This document shows, piece after piece, positions 13,190-25,949 of a stretch of 64,000 nucleotides of DNA (position 1 is the first letter of the stretch; every line of letters begins with the position of its first letter). The stretch is from Peromyscus leucopus. Lineage: Eukaryota; Chordata; Mammalia; Rodentia; Cricetidae. Under the pieces are notes generated by a model, which made no database searches, was not told where the DNA came from, and saw only the letters and a list, made by a program, of their open reading frames with translations. Location of the stretch: positions 33,500,504-33,564,503 of the forward strand of contig NC_051075.1 in assembly GCF_004664715.2 (NCBI RefSeq), given 5' to 3'. The translations under genes and the position numbers were made by a program.

Positions 13190-13658
13190 TGTTATTTATT
13201 AAGCGGCACAATGTTATTCATTAAGCAGCGCAATGTTACTCATTAAGCGGTGCTGTTTGCCTCGCAAGAAAAAGCCACGAGGTACAAAAAACCCACTATA
13301 AGAGTTTTAAGGGAAGGGAACAGAAGGGGTGTTCATGTGCCTATGGGGAATGACTGTGAAGGAAGGGGGGGAGGGAGAAGTGGAACTGCTTTTATAGGTT
13401 CCCCCCACCCATGCGCATATGGACTTATGTAGCTACATCACGAATGCGCATAGATTACGTGATCATGCTGTGTGGAAACTATATGATTGTGCAGCGCACA
13501 TATTACGTAGGACGTAAGGTCCTGGGATGACTAAGCATCTTGCCAGTGCATGTGAGGTTATGTAGCTGGGGGAGTGGCTAGGAATCCAAACAGAACTCAC
13601 ATGTGCAATATGGCACATTTATGCAGCAAGTGCCTTTGTATGCCATTATGCTGGCCCA
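13190..13658 (-). mobile_element. Probable solo ERV LTR
   Basis: Read on the reverse strand, a TG start ('tgggccagcataatggc') leads through a CpG-bearing upstream region ('tatgcgcattcgtgatg') to a TATA box ('cctataaaagc', + strand 13388-13398), a pyrimidine-rich stretch and AATAAA near the CA end ('cttaataaataaca'). Spacing and composition fit a retroviral LTR. The 3' end carries a short triplicate of about 22 bp ('cattaagcggcac' and relatives, + strand 13199-13256). No matching target-site duplication was found, so the boundaries are tentative. There is no gag, pol or env sequence. Confidence 0.55.
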
Positions 13659-13915
13659 GGGGTTGATTTTTTGATCCTTCCACTGATAATTTTAATACTT
13701 TTTAAATTTTAATTTTCTGTAATAGAGATCAATTCCAGGAGTAACTTGCCTTTCTCATGGCGTCTTTAAGAGACTTACGTATTACTGTCCCCTCCATCTC
13801 AAACAGACACTCACTCACATACACACACACAGAAACAATCATGAAAACATTCAACCATAAATAAATCCGTCCCTTTAAATATTAATGAATATTGATTTTT
13901 TTCCCATTTTACGAT

Positions 13916-14205
13916 GTGTGTGGTGTATGTTTGTTTACATATACATATATGTGTGCATAATGGTCTGCATGCCCATGTTTGTGTACCTGGGGAGGCCAGA
14001 GGCTGCTGTTAGGTATCGTCCTCAGTTGCAGTCCGACTTAGTCTTTGAGTAAATCTGTCACTAAAGCTGGACCTCACCAACTGCTGGGACTGGCTGGCCG
14101 GCCAGCTAGAGTTACAGACAAGCAATTAATTTGTACTCAACTTGTCCTCACGTATGCATGGCAGACATGTCCTGACTGAACACTCTCCTCAGACTCTTAG
14201 TATAT
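13916..14205 (-). mobile_element. B4/RSINE-type SINE
   Basis: TG-rich start, then 'tgtacctggggaggccagag', 'ctgggactggctggccggcc' and 'agttacagacaagcaa', ending in a degraded tRNA-like part ('gactgaacactctcctc'). This is the reverse complement order of a B4/RSINE1 element. Confidence 0.6.
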
Positions 14206-15575
14206 TTTTAATAAGTACTTCATGACAAAGTGGAAGTTATAGGCCTTTTTTGGCTACACAACTCCTTCAAACCTCCTCTAAATGATGGATGATATTTGAG
14301 TTAACATTATAACACAGAAACTATAAGCATTTTTTTCTATTTATTTTCCATCTATCTCCCCAAAGCCTTTGTTTCTAGTTCCCTCCACCCATCCCTTTTC
14401 AGTTTTATCGATCACAGCTTATGTTTCCTCTTCACGAAGACCAATCCTTTCTCTCTCCCCTGTGCTCTCCCATTTTCAGTTGAAAAATGCCTGTCAAAAA
14501 CTAATTTTACTCAAAATATAATCTCCTGTGGTGGGGAGTGAAAGAAGTAATGGCATATTTGTTTTCTTTTATTGAAAAATTTAAATGTCATATGTGGTAG
14601 TAATTATGCCTAATTTGTAAACATTTGGAGTTCTTATGAATAAATGTATTCTACTATGAGAACAACTAGAACCATTGTGTGATATCATGAATTATAAGGT
14701 TAAACTGTAAGTATAAATTTAGGCTACATGATGAATTTCAGATTTTGAATGAATACCCAAAATTATTTGACTTTTGCTTTGGGAAATCAGGAGCTGAGTA
14801 ACTCGTGATTCTTTTGTAACAACAATCTTGGCTTGGCTTCCTTTTAGAAATCCTTACCTAATATTTCTGGAGGTGGAGAAACACATTCTATGAATAACTT
14901 TGTAGCTTTATTTTATTTATAATACTTTCACTATATAATTTTCAGGGAACTCCTTTGAACACTTGTATCTGTAAGGACACTGTAGAGATGGAGGTAAAAA
15001 TCCTAATGAAATATGAAATATATCTGACTTTCTGTAGTCTGTATATATATATATAAAGGTCCAAAAATAATGAAAAGGTCTAACAGGCAACTATTCACTT
15101 AATAATTAAAAGGACAAAACTAAGAAGAAGGTGCTCAGAAATTCTAATCAGCAGATATCAGTTCATAATTACCACAAGTAATTTCAAGTATTAACTGAAA
15201 AGACCAAAAATAAAAATTTACTGAGCATAAATGATTTAAACCTCTTCCTCTGCTTAAAACTGAATAGAACTAATGAAACAGCATCCTAACGCTGTTCTTG
15301 ATACAGCCACAGAGCTTATATGCCAGAGAAAGCCGAGAAATTTTACACAGATGGTCTTCCACAAAACCTGCCAAATTTACCCAGCCTACAGGAGTTCTGG
15401 GGAAGTTCTCTTTGCCAACAGGCAAATATAGTACCTTTCAAATCTGGATAACCCAAACTCAAAGATTTCATATTCTTGAATAGCTTCTCTATGATAAAAA
15501 TCCTATCAAGAACATAATATAATATAGTTAAGATAAAAATTATTTGTGACCCAGACCACTATATTTAGAATATAG
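14206..15575. other. AT-rich sequence, nothing recognised
   Basis: A pyrimidine-rich stretch at 14335-14480 could be a further old L1 3' UTR piece but is too diverged to call. Confidence 0.45.
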
Positions 15576-15579
15576 CCTG

Positions 15580-17455
15580 TGATGGTTAGTGTCTAACAAC
15601 TTAACATAAATATAAGATATATGTGGAAAAGTAAATTCTGGTTCAGGGACAGCCTCCTGAATCACATTGGATTGTGGTCAGGTATAAGGCATTTTCTTAG
15701 CTGCTACTTGATGTAGCAGGGCCCAGCCAACTGTGAGTTGTTCCATTCCCAGGCAGGTCTGTTGGAATACATTGCTGGCTGGTTAAGGGTCACAGTCTGC
15801 CGTAGCCTAGCAGCTTTCTCCCTAAGCTGGACAATATAGAAACTCCCTCCCCAACTAGCAAGGCTTCCTATTCCCTACCTGCCCTTATCTGGAGAATGTT
15901 CCTGGGTCTGGAGGACTGACCTCATCTAAAATCTGTCTCTAAGCCAGATGCCTGATTCATTTTAGCTTGATCCTCGGCATAGATCCCTGCTAAGTAGACT
16001 TGTGCCAGGAGCTCTGCTATAGGACCCTACTGCTACACAATAAGCCTTGTGATAGGAACAAACCACTTCATGCAAATTAGGGTTTGTCCCCAGGTTCCCC
16101 AATCTTATATATTCCTTATACTCTGGAATAAAGTTGAGCTGATTCAGCCAAGTATGTCTTCCAGAGTCCTCCCTCTGTCTGTGCTCATGGGCCATGTACA
16201 AAACTTTCTGTCTCCCCTTCTCCCTCTTTCCCCTCTCAGACTGATGGCCAATAGGCCAAGAGGGAAAGAGGATCCCCACACATGTCAACCTTAACTGTAG
16301 AGGAAAGCTAGCTGAGCAGACCAGGTGGAACAATGCAGTAAGCCACATTCTTCCATAGCCTTAATTCAGTTTCTTCCTCTGCTTCCTTCGATGACAGATG
16401 ACACCCTGTAAGATGGAATAAATCCCTTTGATCCAATTGTTCATGGTAAGTGTTTTGTTACAGCAACACAAAGTAAACTAATACAGAAGTTGGTACAAGA
16501 GAACGGTGTTGTTGCTGTGATGGACCCGATCATGTTTTGCAAAGGATTATGGGAGTGCTTGTAACTTTGAGCTGGAAATGTTACTGAGTGTCCAGAGCTT
16601 AACGAGTTCTTCTGTGGGATCTTGGAGAAAGGAACGATGAGAGAAATACAGGGGATAGGAACCAAGTTTATGAAGTTTCAGAGGGAAGTTTGAGAGACTT
16701 TCAAGGACTCTATCATTATTATTGAAGTATCATATGATACTTCAGATTAAGAAAAATTTTAAATGAAACCTTCTTTGCTTTACTAGGACAATGTATGCTG
16801 GTTTGTTGGAGCTGAAAAAAAAATCAGCTGTAATTAATAAGAGACCAGCATCATTGATGTGAAATCTTCTGGGAAGTATTTCCTCAGGGTCAGGACATAG
16901 GGGGTGTTCCAGCAGGTGGGAGGGAGTAAAGCTGAGTCAGCTGGTAGTCAAGCTTGGGACTGTGTCATGGTCTCCCACATGGTACTGGTTTTGAAGGCAT
17001 GAAGGAGTCATGGAGAACAACCAAGAATTGGTAATGTGAGAAGCCAAGAGAGGTCACTGGTAATGGTGCAACCTCAGTTGCAGTTGAAACCCTAGGATAC
17101 TGGCAATGTCAGGACATTGAGATGACCACAAAGGACAATGACAGGTATATAGTGAACTGGCCTAAGACTTTGAGACATGCTATGTGCTGTGGTTGGCAGA
17201 GTTCCAGAATGAGAGTTGTGTACTCCTCGGACTTCAGTGAGTTCCTGATGCTAGACACTGAGCTAGGAAATTGTATTCATACTACTGGATGTTAGATTCT
17301 GTTTTGATACTATTATTTTTAAACCCTTGTTCTTCCTTCTGTGAGTAAGCAAGTATGCAACATGTTTAGGATTTTACAGGCACCAACTGTTAAGAGACTT
17401 TTGATTCTTAAATGGGCATTGGGATTTTCAAATGAATATATATTCATTCATAAAG
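15580..17455 (+). mobile_element. Long old rodent L1-type fragment
   Basis: It starts 'ctgtgatggttagtgtctaa', passes 'gttcattcc'-type and 'cagggcccagccaactgtga' blocks, reaches 'taagatggaataaatccctt' and 'aacacaaagtaaactaatac', and continues through 'agaagttggtacaagagaac' to 'gttaagagacttttgattct'. The same block order recurs at 29209-29720. The 128-aa and 81-aa frames at 15962-16348 are shadows inside the repeat. The family name is uncertain. Confidence 0.5.
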
Positions 17456-17459
17456 TTAT

Positions 17460-18935
17460 GGCACTTGAGTTTATGATGCTTCAGACAGGACCCATGGACT
17501 ATTTGACATAAAGTCCAGGACCAGGCATGGGAAGCCACATTTCAAATAGTTGGTCGTGGGAGTTCAAGTGACTCCCAAAACAATATAGACTATTGCTGTT
17601 TTCCTTGACTGCCTCTCAGACATGGAATGCAGGTCTCTATTGCTGAAGCAACAGTTCACTTTGGACCCAGGACTTAGAAGATTCCAGCTGGATCTAAACT
17701 GAAAGACTCCTTCCTAGAGTCTACCTTTCATACTAACAGAGAATACTGAATTTTGTAGACTGTCAGACTCAACAGTTTACAAGTGAACGGCCCTGGGAAA
17801 TGGGAAAAGGATGAAAGCTCTTTAGGGAATGGGGGAAAATGTAAATAAGAGGACAAGAGGGTAATATAACATAAGGTATCTGAAAAGTCTTAAGGAGGCA
17901 TGCTATTGACTAGTTATGACAAAAACCCTAAAGTGCACATAATTTTATGAATAAAATACATACATAGTTTCAATGAACTTTTCTCATCTGGCATGACAGT
18001 GTTCCCTCCAAGAGCCAAAGACTAACAAAAACTCCAACACCAGACATGAGAAACCCTGTTTTTGAGTTGTTGGCCAGGGTTGTCCAAGAGACTCCCAAAA
18101 CATTACAGGCTATTGCTAGTATCCCTGGTTGCCCCCACCCTCTAAAGGTGGAAGGTAAGTCTCTATTGCTTAAGACACCATGCACTTCAGACACAGGATC
18201 TATAGGCTACGGAGAAGGAACTGACATGAAAACCTCCTTCCTGAGGTCTGATTGTCATATTATCAAAAGTTCCTGCCCTACAAGCTTCTGAAAACATGAA
18301 ACAACCAACAGCCTTACCCTGCTATGATACCTATGACCCACAATAGTGCCTTGGCAGTAACCGACAACTGTTTAATTGGACTAAAGACCCACTCAACAAG
18401 AGGCAAACCTAGCCAGCTGCACAGTTTTAAGGAACCATAGATCATGGAAAAGAACTTACACTCATCACTTTACTAAATCAGCATAATCCCCACCAACAAT
18501 CTGAGCCTTGGTCCTTATATCCACAGATAAGTGTAGTTGTCAACCTTGATCACAAAAACTTCTACTGCCATAGATGGAGAGTTGTGGGTCCCAATCCCAA
18601 AGGATATATTTACAAAACACTCTTGTACCTAAGGCTCAGGGAACATTGTGGAAGAAGCAATGATTTTAAGAGCGAAAGGATCAGGGAATTTTCTGTGAGA
18701 TTGTGTCTCCTAGTAATGTCAGAAACTATACAAGTGAAGTCTCACCAACATGACTGCCTAAATATGAGTTGAACAAGGAAAATAATAGAGATGTCAAAAG
18801 TGGATGGGAGAAATCCCATGACAAAAAAAGGACATGGACTCCAAAAGCAAGGAGGAGTTTCTATGAGGATTTAGAGGAATGAAAGGGCAGGAGAAATAAT
18901 ATGATCATATTGCAATTTCAAAAATAAAAGACAAA
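17460..18935 (+). mobile_element. Old rodent L1-type fragment
   Basis: Blocks 'gatacctatgacccacaa', 'ttatatccacagataagtg', 'cttctactgccatagatgg', 'caaaacactcttgtaccta' and 'gtctcaccaacatgactgcc' belong to a well-represented rodent repeat. The segment ends 'atatgatcatattgcaattt', which is typical of an old L1 3' terminus. Parts of 17500-17740 and 18040-18260 resemble each other, suggesting an internal duplication. Confidence 0.5.
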
Positions 18936-19099
18936 AGATATGGGACTTTAAAAGTTGAATTATATTTTGTATTATGATAATATTAATGTGGTCTTGGGGA
19001 TCAACAAGAAAGGAAAGGTTATGGTTTAAAGTAATGTTTCTCATGAGTCAAAGTATAGGAGGATGCTTGTAAAAATGATTTAAGATATGTTGAAAACAC

Positions 19100-19990
19100 T
19101 AATCAAGAGAATTGGTATCATGTTCATAAACAAGGTCATAGTATGTACTTCAGTCTCAAGAAAAAAGTAGATAACCTACTGCTATTAATATGCTAAATGA
19201 GCATAGCAATAAAATGACTCCAAATGACATATTCTTATACCCATAGATAAGTGTCTCACTCAAAGCTTGTCAGAGAAGCTTCTTCTTGTAGTAGATGAGA
19301 ATTAACACAGAGACTTACAGCTGGATAATGTGTAGAAAGTGAAAGACTTTGGAGCACTCAGCCCTAAATGAGATGTCTTTATCAAACCCACCCCTAAATG
19401 AGATGACTTTATCAAACCCACCCCATCAACATTCAAGGACCTATGAAGAAAAGGTGGCAGAAAGATTGTAAGAGCCAGAAGTGGTGGAAGACGGCAAGGA
19501 AACAATGTCTTCCAAACACAATAAGACTGACACACATATGTGCTCACAGAGACTGTGACAGCATGCACAAGACCTGCAGAGGTCCTTTTCAGATGGGATT
19601 CCAGTACTGAGTGAGGGAAATGGACATGGTGTTCTACTCCCAACAAAGACACTATTTACAAATGCTACTTGCTAGGAAAGGAAAAAGTTGTTTTCTCAAA
19701 TTGAGTGGCACTGGGTGGTTAAACTGCATTCCAGGGCAAGTCCCAAGTCCAGGAATAGTGGGTCACACAAAATGAATTCCATAGGATTTTGAATGTGTGA
19801 GGAAGGGTGTCGTTTGTTTTGATTTGGCATTTTTGGGGATCTGATTAGTATTTTCTTTGCTTGTTTCTGTTTTGTTTGATTTGTTTTTGAAAGATACAGA
19901 GAGAGAAAGAACATGAAGTTGGGTGCCTAGGAAGATGGAGAGGATCGTGGAGTCATTAGGGCTTATAGAGAGTTTAAGTACTCACTAGCA
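19100..19990 (+). mobile_element. Old L1 3' UTR fragment
   Basis: The 3' part has 'gtcccaagtccaggaatagt', 'tcacacaaaatgaattcc', a GTTT-rich stretch, 'agagagaaagaacatgaagt' and 'gggtgcctaggaagatggag', the order seen in Lx-type L1 3' UTRs. A direct repeat of about 30 bp, twice over ('ctaaatgagatg' plus 'ctttatcaaaccc'), lies at 19362-19421. Confidence 0.6.
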
Positions 19991-20040
19991 TTAACTGACT
20001 CTCCATGTTTTTGATGCCACTGGATTAAAAAAAAAAAAAA

Positions 20041-22557
20041 TCCTGGCTTTAGGTAAGAGGAAACCATTGTTAAAGGTTACAGTAGGAGGCAAAAACTATT
20101 GTTAAGAGGCAGGCCACTTCTATGCAAATTGTCTCAAGATGTAAGCAGGGAAGTGGTGCCTTTCCTAAGGAGAAACAAGGCTGTCCATAACCAGGTGTTG
20201 GGTGGTCCTGGTTTAAATTACATGATCAGAAACTTGAGCATAAAATGTCTCTCATTGAAGTAGCTGGTTCCAGTCAAGGCCTTTAAGAACAGATGAGTCA
20301 ACATTAAAATGCTTATTTAAACTTAATGACAGGCATAGTTTAGAGATGAAGGGGAACGTGAGAAGCCTGGTTAAAGTTTCGTCAGTCAAACTCAATAAGC
20401 ACTTTGCCCAAAGTGCAGTGGGGACAAGCAGCTTGAAGACGTGAAGCAGAAGATAGGAACTTGGAGAATACGGTGTTTCTTCTCATAGTAAACCAGGAAC
20501 AGATTTGAGGCTTATATAGGTGGTGGACAGGTGTGGAGATCTTTTGCACTCGACTTCAAGATGTGGAGGCTATTTCGAGAAGGTTGAAATCTAATCATGG
20601 GTGAAATTCAGTGTTGCTAGTGCTTTCTAATAAGAATCTTTTAAAACATGTTTTGGGTTACATTTAGAAATACAGCAGCCAGCACAGACTGTCAGTGGAA
20701 CTGATCCCAGACCACATTAAGCCAATGAATTCTCAACACCCCATACATTATGAGCTGTGGATATCTGCAGCAGATGGGTAGGCTGAGGAGGAGGCTCAGA
20801 TTTTGTGGCACAAGAAATTTTCAGTGTATGAAATATTGTCACTTTATTGTAAAATATCAAAGTTCAAAAATTTATGATTGTTTTGGGAAGGGTTTCTGTG
20901 GGCATCCTGATATAAGTGGTTAGAACATAGTTTTGGCAATAATTGTAAGAAGTATTAAATATTTTATGAGAAATACATTAGTATAAATCACCATTTTAAA
21001 AAGTGAAACATGAATCACTACCCAAAGAATTGGACTTTGGAGCAAGAAATTCTGATTTATTATCACTGTTGATACTGTGTATGTAAATGCCATTTCTCAG
21101 AAGCATAAAACTCTGAGTATAAAATATTGGTTAGTGTAAGCAGTATAATATATATATTTCAAGCTGTGGTAGTTTCATTAATCATATATTTTAAGAATTT
21201 TAAGCTTATTTTTATGAGGTATTGCATCCCATGTGGCATTGATATGCATGCCTAATTTATGGCTTGGCAAGTGAATTATCCTAGACTCTTTTATGTTCTT
21301 GATGTATTGATTTTCAGTTGTGATAGATCATTTTAGATTGTACGTCTTTACTCATAGTGATTTATCCTCAGAATCACACAGACTGTGGAGCAAGCTGATG
21401 CAGCCTCTGAGTACTTCCTGTGGACTATAAATAGAGTTGTTAACTGGAATTCTCTGTCCAAGTAGGAAAGCATATTTAGCAAGTTGAGAGGAATAACTTC
21501 CATCCAGGATCTAATTAGTTGTTGAATGGGTGCCATAAAAAGTATTTTCATTACAGTATGTATTTTACTTCCATGTATAATCTTGTAGCACATTGTTTTT
21601 TATATACATAGGCAATGAAGCATAATGTCAAAGAGACCGAAGTCATCAGTTTGCCACAAAAACCTGATTATATGACTATTGATTGTCTTTTAATCTTTAT
21701 CAGCTCCAGTACATTCCTATTGATTGACTTGAACTTTGATAACTCCCTTTTCTTATAGAATATTTCTATTGATCAAGATTCCAATGAAAAGAAATGTATA
21801 GTGTCTAGATACCTAAAGTCTGATGACTAGGGGTAAAGATATCATTCAGAAGAATCAGGAAAAATAAAAAAGTTTTTTTTTTCTTAAGGATTCAGACACC
21901 ATTTTTGGAATTTTTGTTAGACTGTAAACTGCACAACATTAAGGCCACTCTGAAAAACACACGATTTGTCGCTGACCACAATAGACATAAAACAGTCATA
22001 TTTAGCAGAATACCCCTGTTTCCACAAGCATTACCAAGACATGCTAAGCATTTGGTAAATATTATTGAGTGTGGAGTGTGTGAATGAGCGAGTAGAACTA
22101 AATTTTCAACTATGTATTTACTATGTTATAATGACCACAAATCTGAGACTCATGATTCCTCAGTATTTCCTAGCAGTTTGGACTTAGAAAAGTGACTTTA
22201 CTCTGTGTGTATGTATTCATGTATAGGAGTAAGAGCACATGTATACCATGCATATGTGTGGAGATCTAGTTTTCATCTTCTCTGAAATTTCAGATACAGT
22301 GTCTTCAGGGATTAAACGAATTGATATAGGTAAACCACTTAACAGCCTTCTCTAGTAAGTTATACTCCCACTGAAAGTACTTGCTGTTTTATGTACATTG
22401 ATTAATATTCTTCCCTTAAAGTTCATGATTTTTTTTGCATCAATATGTTGACTAGCTTGATAATAACCTTGATAAATAATAAGATTTAGTCAAACTTGGA
22501 TTTGATTCAGTGAAGTTTGTCTTGTGAATTTGACAAATGCCTGTCAGGCTTTTTTTT
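20041..22557. other. Unique sequence, nothing recognised
   Basis: No coding signature and no nameable repeat. A short A-tract lies just upstream at 20026-20040. Confidence 0.5.
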
Positions 22558-22571
22558 AAAATACCATTTTG

Positions 22572-22751
22572 TGGCCGGGCGGTGGTGGCGCACGCCTTTA
22601 ATCCCAGCACTCGGGAGGCAGAGCCAGGCGGATCTCTGTGAGTTCGAGGCCAGCCTGGGCTACCAAGTGAGCTCCAGGAAAGGCGCAAAGCTACACAGAG
22701 AAACCCTGTCTCGAAAAACCAAAAAAAAAAAAAAAAAATAAATAAATAAAT
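22572..22751 (+). mobile_element. Young cricetid-type B1 SINE
   Basis: A complete B1 (7SL-derived, Pol III): 'gccgggcggtggtggcgc', 'ctttaatcccagcactcg', 'gagttcgaggccagcctgg', 'caggaaaggcgcaaagctac', 'acagagaaaccctgtctcga', then an A tail with TAAA units. It is flanked by a perfect 14-bp duplication 'aaaataccattttg' (22558-22571 and 22752-22765). The 'aggaaaggcgcaaagc' block is the cricetid hallmark used to place the organism. Confidence 0.95.
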
Positions 22752-22842
22752 AAAATACCATTTTGCTTCAGAATGCAGTGCATCTGAGATGATTTTTATT
22801 TTTTCTCTTTTTCTTTTTGTTGCTTCCCTTCTTTTTTTATTT

Positions 22843-22932
22843 CTTCCTTCCTCCCTCCCTCCCTCCCTCCCTCCCTCCCTCCCTCCCTCCCTCCCTCCCT
22901 CCCTCCCTCCCTCCCTCCCTCCCTCCCTCCCT

Positions 22933-22989
<57 letters not shown>
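22843..22989. repeat. (CCCT)n-(CT)n polypyrimidine microsatellite
   Basis: A (CCTT/CCCT)n run from about 22843 to 22940 continues as (CT)n to 22989. All ORFs over it, both strands, are translated repeat. Confidence 0.97.
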
Positions 22990-22992
<3 letters not shown>

Positions 22993-22999
22993 TGCTTTT

Positions 23000-23158
23000 G
23001 AGACAAAGTATCACTTTTGTAGTCCAGGCTAGTCTCAGCCTCACCATGTAGGACAGACTGGCTTCAAACTCCTTGCTCTCATCCTGCCTTAGCCTTCCAT
23101 GTGCTGGGGTTACAGAATGGGTCCTGTGTTCCACAGTGTTTTTTTTTTTTTTTTTTTT
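23000..23158 (-). mobile_element. Old B1-related SINE
   Basis: 'gagacaaagtatcac', 'gtagtccaggctagtctc', 'ggcttcaaactccttgctc' and 'atgtgctggggttacag' give the reverse complement of a B1/PB1-type SINE. It lies between the microsatellite and a T run at 23141-23158. Confidence 0.7.
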
Positions 23159-23159
23159 C

Positions 23160-24335
23160 ATTTGTGTAAATGAAGTAGCTAAAATGAAACATGAGGTTTT
23201 AATTTTAATACAGTTCTTTTGACATGAATTTCAATATATTACAATGTAAGAAAACTCATTTTATGATATGAGAAATCCGATGCTCCTATGATTTTTTTCC
23301 AGAAGAAATACATTTACTAAAATGATCAAAAAGAAAAATTATTATGTTCAAGGAAACAACATGTTATTTAGATGAGACTCAGGTATCATATGACCATATT
23401 TTTTGGAAATAAAACATAATTACTTTGCATATGTATATAAGTGAATCGTTGAGTAAAACATAACTCAAGTAAGTAGCCCAAAGTTATCTGTGCCAAGTAA
23501 TACTGAAAACAGAATAAACTGTTAAAATATGAAGACTCTCAGCTGTTGCAAAAACTGCCACTAGATGTCACACAGTTCTCACTCTGCCTCCTTGCAGAGG
23601 GGCTGTGCATTTTGCAAGACACTATCTCCTTAACAATATAAACTGCAGGCCATTGATAGATGTGGGCAGTAGTTACTGATGTTTCCTTGACACAGGTTAT
23701 CTTAAAAGGGAACCATTTGTGACTCTATATATGGAACCTTCTTATTGGAATAATAAGGAACTTAATAAGGCACCTAAAATATTCCTACAACTCGGAGAAA
23801 AAGCAGAATAGTAGCTTGTTTCAAAATTAACTTTCAGAGCACTAGTTTTCAACTACTATTGAAAAGAATCTACACTCATACCTTGTGATTGATTATAGAT
23901 TTTTTTTCTGAAAATGTTGGCAAAATTCAGTGTAGCTAAAGGAGTCAGGGTTGAAACTTAAAGGACCTCTTTTCATTTGTTAGGTTTTGCTCACATCTTA
24001 CTAATTGTACCATAAATCTCACAGCAATTTATGCTATCACAATAATATTCTGATATTTTCTAATCTGTAAGTAGTTTATGTGAGAATACCATGTGATATT
24101 AGGTATTTTAAAAAACATATTAACTTCTTATTGCAAAATGAGAATGTTCTGGCCATTCTCATAGTATCTGGGTCAACTGACTAGGGGGGGGGCTTGAATC
24201 CACTCCTGGTCACTCAAGGAAAACTTGGGAGTGTGGTGCTCCCTAGGGAGTATGAGTCTGAGAATAGACTAAATTTGTCCTTACCCCTTTTCTTCCAGTC
24301 TTTCCCTCTCAAAAGTAATTATAACTGTCTTGTGC

Positions 24336-24368
<33 letters not shown>

Positions 24369-25572
24369 AGTGCCATTTCTTCACTTCTGAAGTGCTACCA
24401 TCATTAATTGTATTGCCACTGAATTTTCCAAAAGCAGCTGTAAGATGAAGTACTACAAACTTAAACTTTGATTGAAGATTCCTGGGTGTTCTCAAGCTGC
24501 ATTCCTCTGAAGTCCACGCCATCCCCTGCTCTCCCACTTTGACTTCACCCCTTCCATTCACATTTCCAACCTATTATTTTAATTGGCTCTCTTTATTTCT
24601 TGTTAACTTCTGGTATGGAATCAATAACATGGCATTTTTCATATCAGGTTTTTGAAACATACAGTTCTCACTTGAACCTGACATTCAATGTATTTCCAAA
24701 AGGAAAATGGAATGATTTTTATTCTGAGTGAAGCTTTTGATGTGCTGTGAAAATTCCATTCCGTTTCCTCTGTTCACACACCACACACTATTGTAATTAT
24801 AGCACTCAAGCAGTTAAACCTGTGGGTTGTGTGTAGAAGGATTCACAGCCTTACAGTAAGAAAATAAAGCCTTCACATTTTCATAGCGTGGATACTGTTT
24901 CCTAATGTTATAAATTCAGATTCAGAGAACTAATTCTACTCTCTTTCATTGAATTCTCTATGATAACTTTGAATTATCATGAGTGCTTTGTTTCCTCTCC
25001 ACATGATTACCTTTTTTCATAATGTTGAGAATTTTATTAATCACTATCAAACTTTTATCTGCTCATAAATAGGTTTAAATACAAAACTGAATATATGTGT
25101 ATGCATAAGGAATTATAATAAAACATATTAATAATCTTCTTTTGTTTAAGGCAAGGATAAATGGTTTGCCATATAAAATGGCATTGCTCCTATTTTCAGA
25201 TTATTTGGAAGTTGGTCTTCATTGCTCTACGACGTTGTAACCCAGACAATGTACACATTTGTCGTATCTTGGGTTCTCCTGCATCAGTAATAAATTGTGG
25301 TAAAATGAGATTTATAATCATGTTTAACTCAGAGTGTTTATATAAAAATTGTTTAATCAAAGGTAATAATTGGTTTGTAGGAAGTAATCTTTACATAACA
25401 AACACACCTAGAGTGTATGTACATCTAAATACCACATCTCTATTTCTTATGGAACTAAAACTCAAATTTCTTTATCGAGTGATAGAAAAGAGTTTTCAAA
25501 AACTGTCATTATGCTTTAGATTCCAAGATTTAGATGTACATCAGGAGTATGTGAAAACCTTCTAAAAAATTC
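23160..25572. other. Mostly unique sequence with a chance ORF
   Basis: Contains an A29 run at 24338-24366 with no recognisable SINE or L1 upstream. A 134-codon open frame at 25161-25565 (+) has no known domain and no promoter or splice context; by length it is compatible with chance. No gene is called. Confidence 0.5.
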
Positions 25573-25574
25573 TA

Positions 25575-25715
25575 CCTGGTAAGGCAGTACGTGCCTGTCA
25601 TCCCAGTACTCCCGAGGCTGACATGGGGAAGATTAGATGTTTGAGGCCAGTATAGATTACCAAGCAAGTCCTGTGCTAGCCATGGCTGTTTGACACTGAC
25701 AAAACAACAAAAAAA
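25575..25715 (+). mobile_element. Old B1-related SINE
   Basis: 'gtacgtgcctgtcatcccag', 'tactcccgaggctgacatg' and 'gtttgaggccagtatagatt', then an A-rich tail. This is a diverged 7SL-type monomer. Confidence 0.65.
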
Positions 25716-25775
25716 GTTCTGATGACACAGCCGCTCTAGCTCTGCTGATCAAAGTACCTGAGGATAGCCCTCTGG

Positions 25776-25807
25776 TACACACACACACACACACACACAG
25801 ACAGACA

Positions 25808-25848
<41 letters not shown>
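25776..25848. repeat. (CA)n microsatellite
   Basis: CA run with a CAGA interruption at about 25799-25810. A degenerate TA/CA-rich tail extends to about 25945. Confidence 0.96.
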
Positions 25849-25850
<2 letters not shown>

Positions 25851-25949
25851 CATACGCCTATATATACGTGTGTGTATGCATATATGTGTATGTGCATATG
25901 CATACACACATATGCACACAGGTATATATACACATGCTTCTACATGAAT

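Noticed and set aside
22452..23161. 184- and 121-codon reverse frames with Arg-Glu and Gly-Arg-Glu repeats
   Set aside because: Translated B1 plus CCCT/CT microsatellite.
25161..25565. 134-codon open frame, possible small gene
   Set aside because: No domain, no signal peptide, no splice or promoter context. Frames of this length are expected a few times by chance in 64 kb of AT-rich DNA read in six frames.
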